From assembly GCA_049889095.1 (NCBI GenBank), contig JBLJFK010000010.1: DNA of 64,000 bases; one strand, 5' to 3'. Shown piece by piece: positions 1 to 8,797 of this stretch. Within the stretch, counting starts at the first letter, position 1. Every line of letters starts with the position of its first letter. The translations under genes were made by a program, and so were the position numbers. Under the pieces are notes generated by a model. The model searched no databases, was not told where the DNA came from, and saw only the letters and a list, made by a program, of their open reading frames with translations. Source of the DNA: Ewingella sp049889095 (GTDB taxonomy: Bacteria > Pseudomonadota > Gammaproteobacteria > Enterobacterales > Enterobacteriaceae).

Positions 1-163
1 GTAATAATTCAACTAAATGAATTACTGCTTGGTCACTCTTCAAGACTTGATATTATTTTGCCACCGAGGTGGCTGATATCGTCTTGTGAGTGCCCACACA
101 GATTGTCTGATAAATTGTTAAAGAGCATGCCGCTGTTCCGATAAGAATCTTATGCGGCGCGGG
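1..163 (-). other. 5' leader of a ribosomal RNA operon (pre-16S leader)
   Basis: On the minus strand this stretch reads as the transcribed leader that precedes 16S rRNA in enterobacteria: boxA, then a run (CAGACAATCTGTGTGGGCAC) nearly identical to the E. coli rrn leader. The 16S gene itself would begin left of position 1 and is not in the window. hemG lies directly upstream, as in E. coli hemG-rrsA, which supports an rrnA-like operon. The leader normally holds one strand of the RNase III processing stem. Confidence 0.9.
111..127 (-). promoter_or_regulatory. rrn boxA antitermination site
   Basis: The minus strand reads TGCTCTTTAACAATTTA, matching the rrn boxA where NusB/NusE and the antitermination complex load on the nascent leader RNA. 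It sits about 45 nt downstream of the P2 -10 element, as expected. Confidence 0.93.
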
Positions 164-169
164 AGGCGT

Positions 170-197
170 ATATTACGTTTTCCCGCTGAAGAGTCAA
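170..197 (-). promoter_or_regulatory. rrn promoter P2
   Basis: Minus strand: -35 TTGACT (192-197), 16-bp spacer, -10 TAATAT (170-175). The arrangement and sequence match E. coli rrn P2 (TTGACT, 16-bp spacer, TATTAT). Confidence 0.88.
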
Positions 198-278
198 GAG
201 ATTATTCATTCGAACATTCTTCTTTTTTCTTCCCAATCAGGCGACTTCGCAATCGTTGTTCCCGGTCAGTGGAGGCGC

Positions 279-350
279 ATTATAGGGAGTTCTCAGAAGG
301 CCGCAACCCCTAATTTCAAATAAATTACTGACCGTCTTTTTTTTGGACAA
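279..350 (-). promoter_or_regulatory. rrn promoter P1 with UP element
   Basis: Minus strand: -35 TTGCGG (301-306), 16-bp spacer, -10 TATAAT (279-284) followed by GCGCCTCCACTGAC, the GC-rich discriminator and start typical of stringently controlled rrn P1. The A/T-rich run upstream of -35 (307-350) fits an UP element. The promoter begins only about 20 bp after the hemG stop codon. The 100-bp P1-P2 spacing is standard. Confidence 0.9.
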
Positions 351-369
351 TACGCCCAGAGATCCAGCA

Positions 370-909
370 TCAGAGCGGTTTTTTGTACGATAACTTGCCA
401 AAATCCTCAGCAAACTTCTTAACTTGCTCCCAATCGGTGTATTCCACTTCTTTACTGGTATCCGTTTCGCCACCGGTCATACGCATAATAAGCTGAATCA
501 TGACCTTATCTATCCACTTATAGCGCGGGTAACGAAGTGCTCCGGCGAATACACCACACATCGCAGGCTTCCACGGCGTCGCCAGCAGAAACTTACGTAC
601 ATAGGAGTTAGTCTGGGGCGTACGTTTTTCAGGTTTGCGTGCAGTAAGGTTCACCGCAAAGAACGCCGATGCCATACCATTAAGCTGTTCAATATTCTGT
701 CCAACGAATTTATCAAGCACGGCATTGAAGTGCCCGTAGCGGATTGACGCTCCCACCAGCACCTTATCGTATTGAGAAAGCGTAACATGCTGCGCGTGTA
801 CCAGATCAATCACATCGCACTCGCACTTCTCTTTTATGCAATTCGCTATATAAGACGCAATGGCATGTGTTTGCCCATCACGCGTTGAATAGAGCACCAA
901 TGCTTTCAT
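370..909 (-). CDS. hemG: Menaquinone-dependent protoporphyrinogen IX oxidase HemG
   Basis: Flavodoxin-like enzyme that oxidises protoporphyrinogen IX to protoporphyrin IX in haem synthesis, passing electrons to quinones at the inner membrane. The 179-aa length is that of E. coli HemG (181). The N-terminus holds the FMN-phosphate loop (YSTRDGQTHAIA, about residues 7-18). The long insert after the core, rich in basic and aromatic residues, is typical of HemG and absent from plain flavodoxins. An AAGGAA ribosome site precedes the ATG. It lies 31 bp after trkH on the same strand, so the two are probably cotranscribed, with rrn promoters just downstream. Confidence 0.95.
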   Translation of the reverse strand: MKALVLYSTRDGQTHAIASYIANCIKEKCECDVIDLVHAQHVTLSQYDKVLVGASIRYGHFNAVLDKFVGQNIEQLNGMASAFFAVNLTARKPEKRTPQTNSYVRKFLLATPWKPAMCGVFAGALRYPRYKWIDKVMIQLIMRMTGGETDTSKEVEYTDWEQVKKFAEDFGKLSYKKPL

Positions 910-940
910 AACAGGTTCCTTTCTTTTATGAGGTTCTTAA

Positions 941-2392
941 TTATTCACGCCAGAAGGTCGGCGTAAACAGAACCAGTAAAGTAAACACTTCCAGTCGACC
1001 AAACAGCATCGTAACAATCAGGATCCATTTCGCCGTAGAGTTCATCGACGCAAAGTTGTCAGCCACGACACCCAGACCCGGCCCAAGGTTATTTAACGTC
1101 GCTGTAACGGCCGCAAAGGCTGAGAAGTCATCCACGCCCGTTGCCACAATAGCCAGCATGCTGATGATAAACACCAAAGCATAAGCCGAGAAGAAACCCC
1201 AGACCGCCTCGATAATACGTTCGGGTAACGCCCGATTACCCAGCTTTATGGTATAGACCGCGTTGGGATGAACCAGACGTTTTAACTCTCGTGACCCTTG
1301 TAAATAAAGCAGCAGGATGCGAATCACCTTCAGACCGCCCCCGGTAGACCCTGCGCAACCCCCGATAAATGCAGAACACAACAGCAGGATAGGCAGGAAC
1401 AGCGGCCATTTGGAGATACTGTCGGTGGTATAACCTGCCGTGGTAGCCATCGACACGACCTGGAAGAACGCCTGATTCAGCGTTTCGAGTCCAGAGCTGT
1501 ATACATCATGCATCCAGAGCACTGACGTACAGACCACCACTAACGTTAACTGCACACCAATAAACATGCGAAATTCCGGATCGCGCCAGTACACCTTCAG
1601 ATTGCGCCCACTCAATACGGCAAAGTGTAAACCATAGTTACAGCCGGATATAAGCAGGAAAACGGCGATAATGGTGTTAATCGTACCGCTATGGTAATAG
1701 CCAATACTGGCATCATGCGTAGAGAAACCGCCAATCGCAATCGTTGAAAAACTGTGGGCTATTGCGTCAAATACCGACATTCCTGCGCCCCAGAGCGAAA
1801 GCGCACAGGCAATGGTCAGCAGGACATAGATCAGCCACAGCGTTTTCGCCGTTTCGGCAATACGTGGCCGCATCTTGTTATCTTTCAGCGGTCCCGGCAT
1901 TTCAGCGCGGTACAGCTGCATGCCCCCAACGCCCAAAATAGGCAAAATAGCGACAGCCAGCACAATGATCCCCATTCCCCCAAACCATTGCAGCATCTGG
2001 CGGTAGAACAGGATGGCTTTCGGCAATGAATCCAGACCGACAAGGGTGGTAGCACCCGTGGTGGTTAAGCCTGAGAAGGATTCAAAAAAGGCGTCAGTAA
2101 GTGACAGATTTGGCCGATCGGAGAAGAGAAAAGGCAGCGCACCTACGCTTCCCAATACGGTCCAGAACAGCACCACAATCAGGAAGCCTTCGCGGGGTTT
2201 AAGCTCACTTTTCTGTTTTCGGTTCGGCAACCACAGGAAAAGACCGATGGCCAGTGCGACAAAGAACGTCTGACTGAATGCGCGCCCTGCGCCATCACGA
2301 TAAATCAGCGCAACCAATCCGGGAATAATCATCGTTCCAGAGAACAGGATGACGAGCACCCCCACAATGCGTGTTATGGCACGAAAATGCAT
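941..2392 (-). CDS. trkH: Trk system potassium uptake protein TrkH
   Basis: Pore-forming subunit of the Trk low-affinity K+ transporter in the inner membrane, working with cytoplasmic TrkA. At 483 aa it equals E. coli TrkH. Four pore-loop repeats are visible, each with a central glycine: TTTGAT (about 110-115), IAIGGFST (about 217-224), TTAGYTTD (about 315-322) and LGPGLG (about 433-438), which together build the selectivity filter. Numerous hydrophobic membrane spans separate them. It precedes hemG as in E. coli. Confidence 0.97.
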   Translation of the reverse strand: MHFRAITRIVGVLVILFSGTMIIPGLVALIYRDGAGRAFSQTFFVALAIGLFLWLPNRKQKSELKPREGFLIVVLFWTVLGSVGALPFLFSDRPNLSLTDAFFESFSGLTTTGATTLVGLDSLPKAILFYRQMLQWFGGMGIIVLAVAILPILGVGGMQLYRAEMPGPLKDNKMRPRIAETAKTLWLIYVLLTIACALSLWGAGMSVFDAIAHSFSTIAIGGFSTHDASIGYYHSGTINTIIAVFLLISGCNYGLHFAVLSGRNLKVYWRDPEFRMFIGVQLTLVVVCTSVLWMHDVYSSGLETLNQAFFQVVSMATTAGYTTDSISKWPLFLPILLLCSAFIGGCAGSTGGGLKVIRILLLYLQGSRELKRLVHPNAVYTIKLGNRALPERIIEAVWGFFSAYALVFIISMLAIVATGVDDFSAFAAVTATLNNLGPGLGVVADNFASMNSTAKWILIVTMLFGRLEVFTLLVLFTPTFWRE

Positions 2393-2432
2393 GCTGGCGC
2401 GTTCCTCAGCGAATTAACCATTGAATGAAAAT

Positions 2433-3044
2433 TTATGAAGCCGGCTGCAATTGGAGCATGCCGCGACTGAGATCATATAAACGAATGATAATTGCCACCG
2501 CCTCGAAGGCCGGTAAGGCCAGACGCAGCTCGACAGCAGCACCATAATCACTATGCAGAATTTGCCCACCAACCTGCTGCATTAGACTTTCTACCAACGC
2601 GAGCTGGGGATAATCACATTGCAGCTTATATTCTTTAAATGGGACTTTTTGATGAACTATAAGTTGTTTCAACGCCTGCTGAGTACCACCACCGTAGGCT
2701 CTCACCAGGCCGCCAGTGCCCAACATGATGCCGCCATAATAGCGCACAACCACGGCGGTTATCTCACCGACGCCACTCCCCATCAAATGCCCGAGGATCG
2801 GTTTTCCCGCCGTTCCCGCGGGTTCACCATCATCAGAAAATCCGAACTGTTGTGAATCCGCAGGTGCTCCGGCTACAAACGCCCAGCAGTGATGCCTCGC
2901 CGCCGGGTGCTGATTTCTTACATCCTTTATAAAAGCTTTAGCCGCTTCTATGCCTTCGGTCGGCGCCAACAGCGTAATAAAACGGCTTTTCTTTATTTCT
3001 TCACTGAAACTGCCAGCTTCAGTGGGAACCGGATAAGGCTGCAT
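2433..3044 (-). CDS. yigZ: IMPACT/UPF0029 family protein YigZ
   Basis: Member of the YigZ/IMPACT family, whose eukaryotic relatives modulate GCN2-dependent translation control; the bacterial role is not settled. At 203 aa it fits the family. The conserved family core (SRFITLLAPT, then HHCWAFVAG and FSDDGEPAGTAGKP) lies in the first 100 residues. The C-terminal third is the ferredoxin-like domain. Its ATG shares one base with the pepQ TGA (TGATG), so translation is probably coupled to pepQ. Confidence 0.92.
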   Translation of the reverse strand: MQPYPVPTEAGSFSEEIKKSRFITLLAPTEGIEAAKAFIKDVRNQHPAARHHCWAFVAGAPADSQQFGFSDDGEPAGTAGKPILGHLMGSGVGEITAVVVRYYGGIMLGTGGLVRAYGGGTQQALKQLIVHQKVPFKEYKLQCDYPQLALVESLMQQVGGQILHSDYGAAVELRLALPAFEAVAIIIRLYDLSRGMLQLQPAS

Positions 3045-4375
3045 CAGGCAAGTTTCAAATCACGCGTCATGTTTTCAATATGATTATCGTGAATGACAAT
3101 ATTGTCTTCGATGCGAATCCCGCCGTACGGTTTCATCGCCTCGATACGATCCCACGCAAAATGCTTGCTGAACTCGCCGTCACGCCACGGTGCCAGCAGA
3201 GATTCGATAAAATAGAGACCCGGTTCGATGGTTAAAACCATACCCGGCTGGATAATGCGGGTACAACGCAGGAAAGGATACTGCGCCGGAGCCGCAAGAT
3301 GCGTGCCCTTCTCATCCTGCATAAAACCCGCCACATCATGAACCTGTAGCCCTAGCGGATGGCCAAGACCATGCGGCAAGAAAGGTCCGGTCAGGTTTTT
3401 CTCGACCATGGCTTCTTCACTAATATCCACCACCAGCTTGTGCGCTTTGAGCAATTTGGCAATGCGGTGATGTATCTGGACATGATAGTCGGTATAGCTC
3501 ACACCGGCTTTTATGGAGTCAATCAGCGCAAGTTCTTCTTGGTTTAAATCCTTCACCAGCGCGGCAAAATCGCTGTCAGGGTTACCCGCGTAGGTGCGTG
3601 TGATATCAGCGGCATAGCCGTTATATTCGGCACCGGCATCCATCAGGAAGCTACGCATCTCAGACGGCGGCTGATGATCAAGTTTGGTGTAATGCAGCAC
3701 GGAAGCATGTTCGTTCAGCGCCACAATGTTGTCATAAGGCACATCGGTATCACGGTGGCCGGTGGCCGTCAGGTAAGCGAGGTTAATATCGAACTCGCCC
3801 ATGCCAGACAGGAATGCCTCCTGTGCCGAGCGATGGCCGCTAACGGCGACCTTTTGCGCCTCACGCATACAGGCTAATTCATAGCCTGTTTTGTATGCAC
3901 GATGGTAGTGGAGGTAATCCAGCACGCTCTGAGGATTAATATTGTCAGCCGGCACGCCCATTTGCAGGGCGCGATCCTGACTCGAACCTAAATAGGCCAC
4001 TCGTTTTAAATCAGCTGGCAGCTGATTCCTGATTTCATCAGCTTTCGCCAGCGGCGAGAGTGCAACTTCATCCGTCCAGAAAGAATCCGGCAGAGACTCA
4101 ACACTGTGCCAGTAATCCACCGGCGAATAGAACCAGAGTTTAGGTGCGTTAACGCCATCTACCCATAGCCAGCAATTGGGCACTTTGGTAACGGGCACCC
4201 AGGCTTTGAATTGGGGATTTACCTTGAACGGATAGCTGTGGTCATCGAGGAAGGTGGTCATCAACTCACCGGAGTGAATCAATAACGCATCGAGCTGGCT
4301 GTGTTGCAGTATTTCACGTGCACGCGCTTGCAGCGTGGCAATGTGTTCTTTGTAAAGCGTAGAGAGCGATTCCAT
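3044..4375 (-). CDS. pepQ: Xaa-Pro dipeptidase PepQ
   Basis: Cytoplasmic metallopeptidase that splits dipeptides with C-terminal proline. A creatinase-like N-domain is followed by the pita-bread M24 domain. Its binuclear-metal ligands are visible as DAGAEYNGYAADITRTY (two Asp), HGLGHPLGLQVHD (His), IEPGLYF (Glu) and IRIEDNI (Glu). I start it at MESLSTLYKEH (443 aa, same as E. coli) rather than eight codons earlier because AAGGAG lies 7 nt before this ATG. It is transcribed divergently from fadB and translationally coupled to yigZ. Confidence 0.96.
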   Translation of the reverse strand: MESLSTLYKEHIATLQARAREILQHSQLDALLIHSGELMTTFLDDHSYPFKVNPQFKAWVPVTKVPNCWLWVDGVNAPKLWFYSPVDYWHSVESLPDSFWTDEVALSPLAKADEIRNQLPADLKRVAYLGSSQDRALQMGVPADNINPQSVLDYLHYHRAYKTGYELACMREAQKVAVSGHRSAQEAFLSGMGEFDINLAYLTATGHRDTDVPYDNIVALNEHASVLHYTKLDHQPPSEMRSFLMDAGAEYNGYAADITRTYAGNPDSDFAALVKDLNQEELALIDSIKAGVSYTDYHVQIHHRIAKLLKAHKLVVDISEEAMVEKNLTGPFLPHGLGHPLGLQVHDVAGFMQDEKGTHLAAPAQYPFLRCTRIIQPGMVLTIEPGLYFIESLLAPWRDGEFSKHFAWDRIEAMKPYGGIRIEDNIVIHDNHIENMTRDLKLA

Positions 4376-4517
4376 CAAAGACTCCTTTTTCCTGCACAAC
4401 GATGCTGCATCTTATCACAGCCACGCATGGGTCGTAGCCCCGGAAGGTTTGTGATCTTGCTAGCAAATTACACTCATCTCATTTGCAAATTATTAACATA
4501 AAAACCACACTCGGTTC

Positions 4518-4534
4518 ATCTGGTCATACCAGAT
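4518..4534. promoter_or_regulatory. FadR operator of fadBA
   Basis: ATCTGGTCATACCAGAT is a perfect 7-bp inverted repeat around CAT. Both arms are identical to those of the E. coli fadB FadR site as I recall it (ATCTGGTACGACCAGAT). It lies 27 bp upstream of the fadB ATG. FadR represses fadBA until long-chain acyl-CoA releases it. Confidence 0.85.
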
Positions 4535-4560
4535 CATCCAAGATGATTCAGGAGAGACAC

Positions 4561-6750
4561 ATGCTCTACCAAGGCGAAACTCTATACCTGCACTGGCTCC
4601 GCGACGGTATTGCCGAGCTGGTGTTTGATGCACCCGGCTCGGTTAACAAACTCGACACCCGCACCGTCGCCAGTCTAGGCGAGGCAATCGGCGTGCTGGA
4701 GAAACAGGCAGACCTTAAAGCACTGCTGTTAAGTTCGGCAAAACCGGCGTTTATCGTAGGTGCCGACATTACCGAATTCCTTTCACTGTTTAATGCACCG
4801 GCGGAAAAGCTGCATCAGTGGCTGAATTTCGCTAACAGTATCTTTAATCGTCTGGAAGATTTACCGGTGCCGACTCTTTCCGCGATTGCAGGATATGCTC
4901 TGGGTGGCGGCTGTGAGTGCGTGCTGGCAACGGATTTCCGTATTGCTACGCAAGATGCCCGCATCGGCCTGCCGGAAACACGTCTGGGGATCATGCCGGG
5001 CTTTGGTGGCTCGGTACGTTTACCGCGTCTGCTCGGTGCCGACAGCGCACTAGAGATTATTGCCGCGGGTAAAGACATCAGTGGCAAAGAGGCGCTGAAA
5101 ATCGGCCTGGTGGATGCCGTAGTCGCTGCGGACACACTCCGCGACGCGGGGCTGAACATGTTGCAGCAGGCGATTGAAAGTAAACTGGATTGGCAGGCAC
5201 GCCGCGCCCCCAAGCTTCAGCCACTGAAGCTCAGCATCATTGAAGCCACGATGAGCTTCAGCGTAGCCAAAAGTATGGTGCTGCAAACGGCAGGAAAACA
5301 TTACCCCGCACCGATGACCGCAGTGAAAACTATTGAGGCTGCAGCGAAACTGGGTCGTGACGAAGCCCTGAAACTGGAAACCGCCAGCTTCGTTCCGCTC
5401 GCACAATCTAAAGAAGCCCGCGCACTAGTTGGAATCTTTCTTAACGATCAGTTCGTCAAAGGCAAAGCCAAAAAAATGGCGGGTGACAGTGAGAAAACCG
5501 CACAGGCTGCCGTTCTCGGCGCAGGGATCATGGGCGGCGGCATCGCCTATCAGTCTGCGCTGAAAGGTGTGCCGGTCATTATGAAAGACATCAATGAAAA
5601 ATCACTGACACTGGGCATGGACGAAGCCGCCAAACTGCTCAACAGACAGCTGGAACGCGGTAAACTTGATGGCCTGAAAATGGCGAAGGTGCTCTCCACC
5701 ATTCAACCGACGCTGAGTTACAGCGGCATTGAGCGCGCTAAAATCGTCGTCGAAGCCGTAGTTGAGAATCCAAAAATAAAGTCGGCCGTTTTGGCAGAAG
5801 CCGAAGCGCTGCTGGACAGCGACACCGTGCTGGCCTCCAACACGTCAACCATTCCGATAAATCAATTAGCCGCTGCGCTGAAGCGTCCTGAAAATTTCTG
5901 CGGCATGCACTTCTTCAACCCGGTTCACCGTATGCCGCTGGTCGAAATCGTTCGGGGTGCCAAGACCTCGGAAAGAACCCTGTCACGTATCATTTCCTAT
6001 GCGCTAACCATGGGTAAAACGCCGATTGTGGTCAACGACTGCCCGGGATTCTTCGTAAACCGCGTGTTATTCCCCTACTTCGCCGGATTCAGCTTGTTAC
6101 TGCGAGATGGCGCAGATTTCCGCCAGATCGACAAAGTGATGGAAAAACAGTTTGGCTGGCCAATGGGGCCCGCCTATCTGCTCGACGTAGTAGGTATTGA
6201 TACCGCACATCATGCGCAGGCCGTTATGGCCGCCGGTTTCCCGGATCGCATGGCGAAAGAGTATCGCGATGCCGTCGACGTTTTGTTTGACAGCCAGCGC
6301 TTCGGCCAGAAGAACCAGCTCGGCTTCTACCGTTACAGCGAAGACAGCAAAGGGAAACCGCGTAAAGAGAATGACGATCAGGTTGATAAACTACTGGCTG
6401 ACAATGGCGCCAAAAAGACCGAATTCACACCAGAAGATATCATTGCCCGCATGATGATCCCGATGATTAACGAAGTTGTGCGTTGTCTGGAAGAGGGCAT
6501 TGTCGCCAGTCCGGCCGAGGCCGATATGGCGCTGGTTTATGGTATTGGTTTCCCACCGTTCCACGGCGGCGCGTTCCGCTATCTCGATACGCTGGGTACT
6601 GCGGCTTACCTGAAACTGACTGAGCAATATATGCACCTTGGCGCGCTGTATCATGCACCTGATGGGTTGTGCGCAAAAGCCAAAACCAATGACACCTATT
6701 ATCCAGTCGCTGCACCGCTGGAAGATCTCAACACCGGTACAGAGGCATAA
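4561..6750 (+). CDS. fadB: Fatty acid oxidation complex alpha subunit FadB
   Basis: Multifunctional beta-oxidation enzyme: enoyl-CoA hydratase, isomerase and 3-hydroxyacyl-CoA dehydrogenase, forming the alpha2beta2 trifunctional complex with FadA. The N-terminal crotonase domain shows the oxyanion/Glu segment GYALGGGCECVLATDF. The central Rossmann motif is AVLGAGIMGGGIA (about 311-323), and the dehydrogenase His lies in MHFFNPVHRMPLVE. I chose the ATG at 4561 (729 aa, exactly E. coli length) because AGGAGAG precedes it, not the in-frame start 78 bp earlier. fadA follows 11 bp later. Confidence 0.97.
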   Translation: MLYQGETLYLHWLRDGIAELVFDAPGSVNKLDTRTVASLGEAIGVLEKQADLKALLLSSAKPAFIVGADITEFLSLFNAPAEKLHQWLNFANSIFNRLEDLPVPTLSAIAGYALGGGCECVLATDFRIATQDARIGLPETRLGIMPGFGGSVRLPRLLGADSALEIIAAGKDISGKEALKIGLVDAVVAADTLRDAGLNMLQQAIESKLDWQARRAPKLQPLKLSIIEATMSFSVAKSMVLQTAGKHYPAPMTAVKTIEAAAKLGRDEALKLETASFVPLAQSKEARALVGIFLNDQFVKGKAKKMAGDSEKTAQAAVLGAGIMGGGIAYQSALKGVPVIMKDINEKSLTLGMDEAAKLLNRQLERGKLDGLKMAKVLSTIQPTLSYSGIERAKIVVEAVVENPKIKSAVLAEAEALLDSDTVLASNTSTIPINQLAAALKRPENFCGMHFFNPVHRMPLVEIVRGAKTSERTLSRIISYALTMGKTPIVVNDCPGFFVNRVLFPYFAGFSLLLRDGADFRQIDKVMEKQFGWPMGPAYLLDVVGIDTAHHAQAVMAAGFPDRMAKEYRDAVDVLFDSQRFGQKNQLGFYRYSEDSKGKPRKENDDQVDKLLADNGAKKTEFTPEDIIARMMIPMINEVVRCLEEGIVASPAEADMALVYGIGFPPFHGGAFRYLDTLGTAAYLKLTEQYMHLGALYHAPDGLCAKAKTNDTYYPVAAPLEDLNTGTEA

Positions 6751-6761
6751 GGAGCGAAATC

Positions 6762-7925
6762 ATGGAAAACGTAGTCATTGTTGACGCCGTACGCACACCA
6801 ATGGGCCGTTCAAAAGGCGGGGCATTCCGTAACGTACGCGCAGAGGATTTATCCGCTCACCTGATGCGCGCCATTCTGACCCGAAATCCAGGGCTGGATC
6901 CAAAAGAGATTGACGATATTTACTGGGGCTGCGTTCAGCAAACCCTGGAGCAAGGCTTCAATATTGCCCGCAATGCCGCGCTTCTGGCGGAAATTCCGCA
7001 TAGCGTACCTGCGACTACAGTGAATCGTCTGTGTGGTTCTTCAATGCAGGCCCTGCATGACGCAGCTCGCGCCATTATGGTCGGCGATACACACATCGGC
7101 TTGATTGGTGGCGTGGAGCATATGGGCCACGTGCCCATGAGCCACGGAGTGGATTTCCATCCGGGCCTCAGCCGTACAGTGGCAAAAGCCGCAGGCATGA
7201 TGGGACTGACAGCAGAAATGCTGGCAAAAATGCACCAGATCAGCCGCGAAATGCAGGACGAGTTTGCCGCACGCTCACACCAGCGAGCACACGCAGCAAC
7301 CATCGCCGGATACTTCGCTAATGAAATTGTCCCCACCGATGGTCATAACGCCGATGGTGTGCTGACAAATTACAATTATGATGAAGTGATCCGCCCTGAA
7401 ACTACCGTCGCTACCCTATCCGCTTTACGCCCGGCATTCGACCCGGTCAACGGTACGGTGACCGCCGGTAGCTCGTCGGCTCTCTCTGACGGCGCTTCTG
7501 CCATGCTGATCATGAGCGAGTCGAAGGCTAAATCATTGGGTTTAAAAGCCCGTGCTCGTATCAGAGCGATGGCTGTCGTCGGCTGCGATCCCTCAATTAT
7601 GGGATATGGCCCGGTGCCAGCGACCCGTCTTGCATTGAAACGTGCCGGACTGAGCGTGCAAGATATTGGTTTGTTTGAACTGAACGAAGCTTTTGCCGCA
7701 CAGGCTCTGCCTTGCGCGAAAGATCTGGGGCTGTTGGAAACCATGGAGGAGCGCATTAATCTCAACGGCGGCGCCATTGCATTAGGCCACCCGCTCGGCT
7801 GTTCCGGCTCACGCATCTCCACCACACTACTTAACCTGATGGAGCGTCGCGATGTGCAGTTTGGCGTAGCGACAATGTGTATAGGACTGGGACAGGGGAT
7901 TGCGACTGTTTTCGAGAGAGTCTGA
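6762..7925 (+). CDS. fadA: 3-ketoacyl-CoA thiolase FadA
   Basis: Thiolase of the beta-oxidation complex: cleaves 3-ketoacyl-CoA with CoA to acetyl-CoA and a shortened acyl-CoA. At 387 aa it equals E. coli FadA. The nucleophile is Cys91 (VNRLCGSSM). The C-terminal catalytic pair is the His of GGAIALGHPLGCSG and the Cys near residue 373 (TMCIGLGQG). AAGGAG precedes the start. It is the last gene of fadBA and converges on fre. Confidence 0.97.
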   Translation: MENVVIVDAVRTPMGRSKGGAFRNVRAEDLSAHLMRAILTRNPGLDPKEIDDIYWGCVQQTLEQGFNIARNAALLAEIPHSVPATTVNRLCGSSMQALHDAARAIMVGDTHIGLIGGVEHMGHVPMSHGVDFHPGLSRTVAKAAGMMGLTAEMLAKMHQISREMQDEFAARSHQRAHAATIAGYFANEIVPTDGHNADGVLTNYNYDEVIRPETTVATLSALRPAFDPVNGTVTAGSSSALSDGASAMLIMSESKAKSLGLKARARIRAMAVVGCDPSIMGYGPVPATRLALKRAGLSVQDIGLFELNEAFAAQALPCAKDLGLLETMEERINLNGGAIALGHPLGCSGSRISTTLLNLMERRDVQFGVATMCIGLGQGIATVFERV

Positions 7926-7994
7926 TCGCGCGTAAAAAACCAGTATCTGCCCGCTTTCAATCTGCTTCTTATTATTGTGTTTATTTACCGTTTT

Positions 7995-8018
7995 ACCGCC
8001 CATCAGGGCGGTTTTCTT
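7995..8018. terminator. Bidirectional terminator between fadA and fre
   Basis: ACCGCCC-ATCA-GGGCGGT (7995-8012), a 7-bp stem with a tetraloop, followed by TTTTC on the plus strand. It serves fadA and possibly fre. Confidence 0.75.
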
Positions 8019-8054
8019 ATTGGCAGTATTTAAATAATTGGCAGCATTTAAATG
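8019..8054. repeat. 18-bp imperfect tandem duplication at the fre 3' end
   Basis: ATTGGCAGTATTTAAATA is followed directly by ATTGGCAGCATTTAAATG (two differences). The second copy contains the fre stop codon (8048-8050), so the duplication reaches into the gene end. Confidence 0.85.
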
Positions 8055-8749
8055 AAGGAAAAAGCATCACCATACATACGGTCTTCTAACGCCCCACGTT
8101 CTGCCACAAAACGTTCGCGGGCAATCTTAGCCATCTCAAAACGCCCTGCGATATAGATGTCGTGGCTCGCAAGTGACGAAAAGTCCTGCAACACAGCACT
8201 TAGAACGGTACCACTTCGTCCCTGCCAGCCCTCTTCTGGCTGTTCAACCACTGGGATCACCTTCAGATTTGGATGATTCACGCTCAGCGCTTCCAGTTCG
8301 CCCAAATCATAAAGATGTTTAAGTTCGCGACCGCCCCAATAAATGGAAATATCACGATCCGGCTGCTGCTCAAGGGCGGCCACCAGAATTGAACGCACGT
8401 AAGAGAAACCGGTGCCACCTGCGATCAACACCAGTGGGCGATCACCATCATCACGCAGCCAGGCATCACCATGCGGAATATCCACGGTGATATTTTGCTC
8501 TTTCAGGATACGATCCATCACCGCCATGGCGTATAGGTTCAACTCTGAAGCGCCAATATGCAGCTCAATCATTCCGCTCTCAGCGGGTGTAGAAGCCAGT
8601 GAGAATGGGCGCTTATCGCGCTCGTCCATCACCACCATCAAATACTGACCAGGGCGGAAAGAAAAAGGGGCTTCTGGCAATAACCGAACCCGATACACCG
8701 TATCAGTAATGGCCTCAACCGAGGTTACTTTACAGCTCAATGTTGTCAT
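8048..8749 (-). CDS. fre: NAD(P)H-flavin reductase Fre
   Basis: Cytoplasmic oxidoreductase that reduces free FMN/FAD with NAD(P)H and can supply electrons for ribonucleotide reductase activation and ferric reduction. At 233 aa it equals E. coli Fre. It has the ferredoxin-NADP reductase fold: flavin motif RPFSLAST (about 47-54), nucleotide loop LIAGGTGFSYVRSI (about 108-121) and a GRFEMA segment near the C-terminus. ubiD lies just upstream on the same strand, the E. coli order. Confidence 0.96.
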   Translation of the reverse strand: MTTLSCKVTSVEAITDTVYRVRLLPEAPFSFRPGQYLMVVMDERDKRPFSLASTPAESGMIELHIGASELNLYAMAVMDRILKEQNITVDIPHGDAWLRDDGDRPLVLIAGGTGFSYVRSILVAALEQQPDRDISIYWGGRELKHLYDLGELEALSVNHPNLKVIPVVEQPEEGWQGRSGTVLSAVLQDFSSLASHDIYIAGRFEMAKIARERFVAERGALEDRMYGDAFSFI

Positions 8750-8797
8750 GCGTTCCCTCTGTGGGTCATCAAAACAAAGCGGAAAACAGCGGCACGG

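Noticed and set aside
1..110. 16S rRNA gene at the left edge
   Set aside because: Only leader sequence is present; the mature 16S 5' end (AAATTGAAGAGTTTGATC type) is not in the window.
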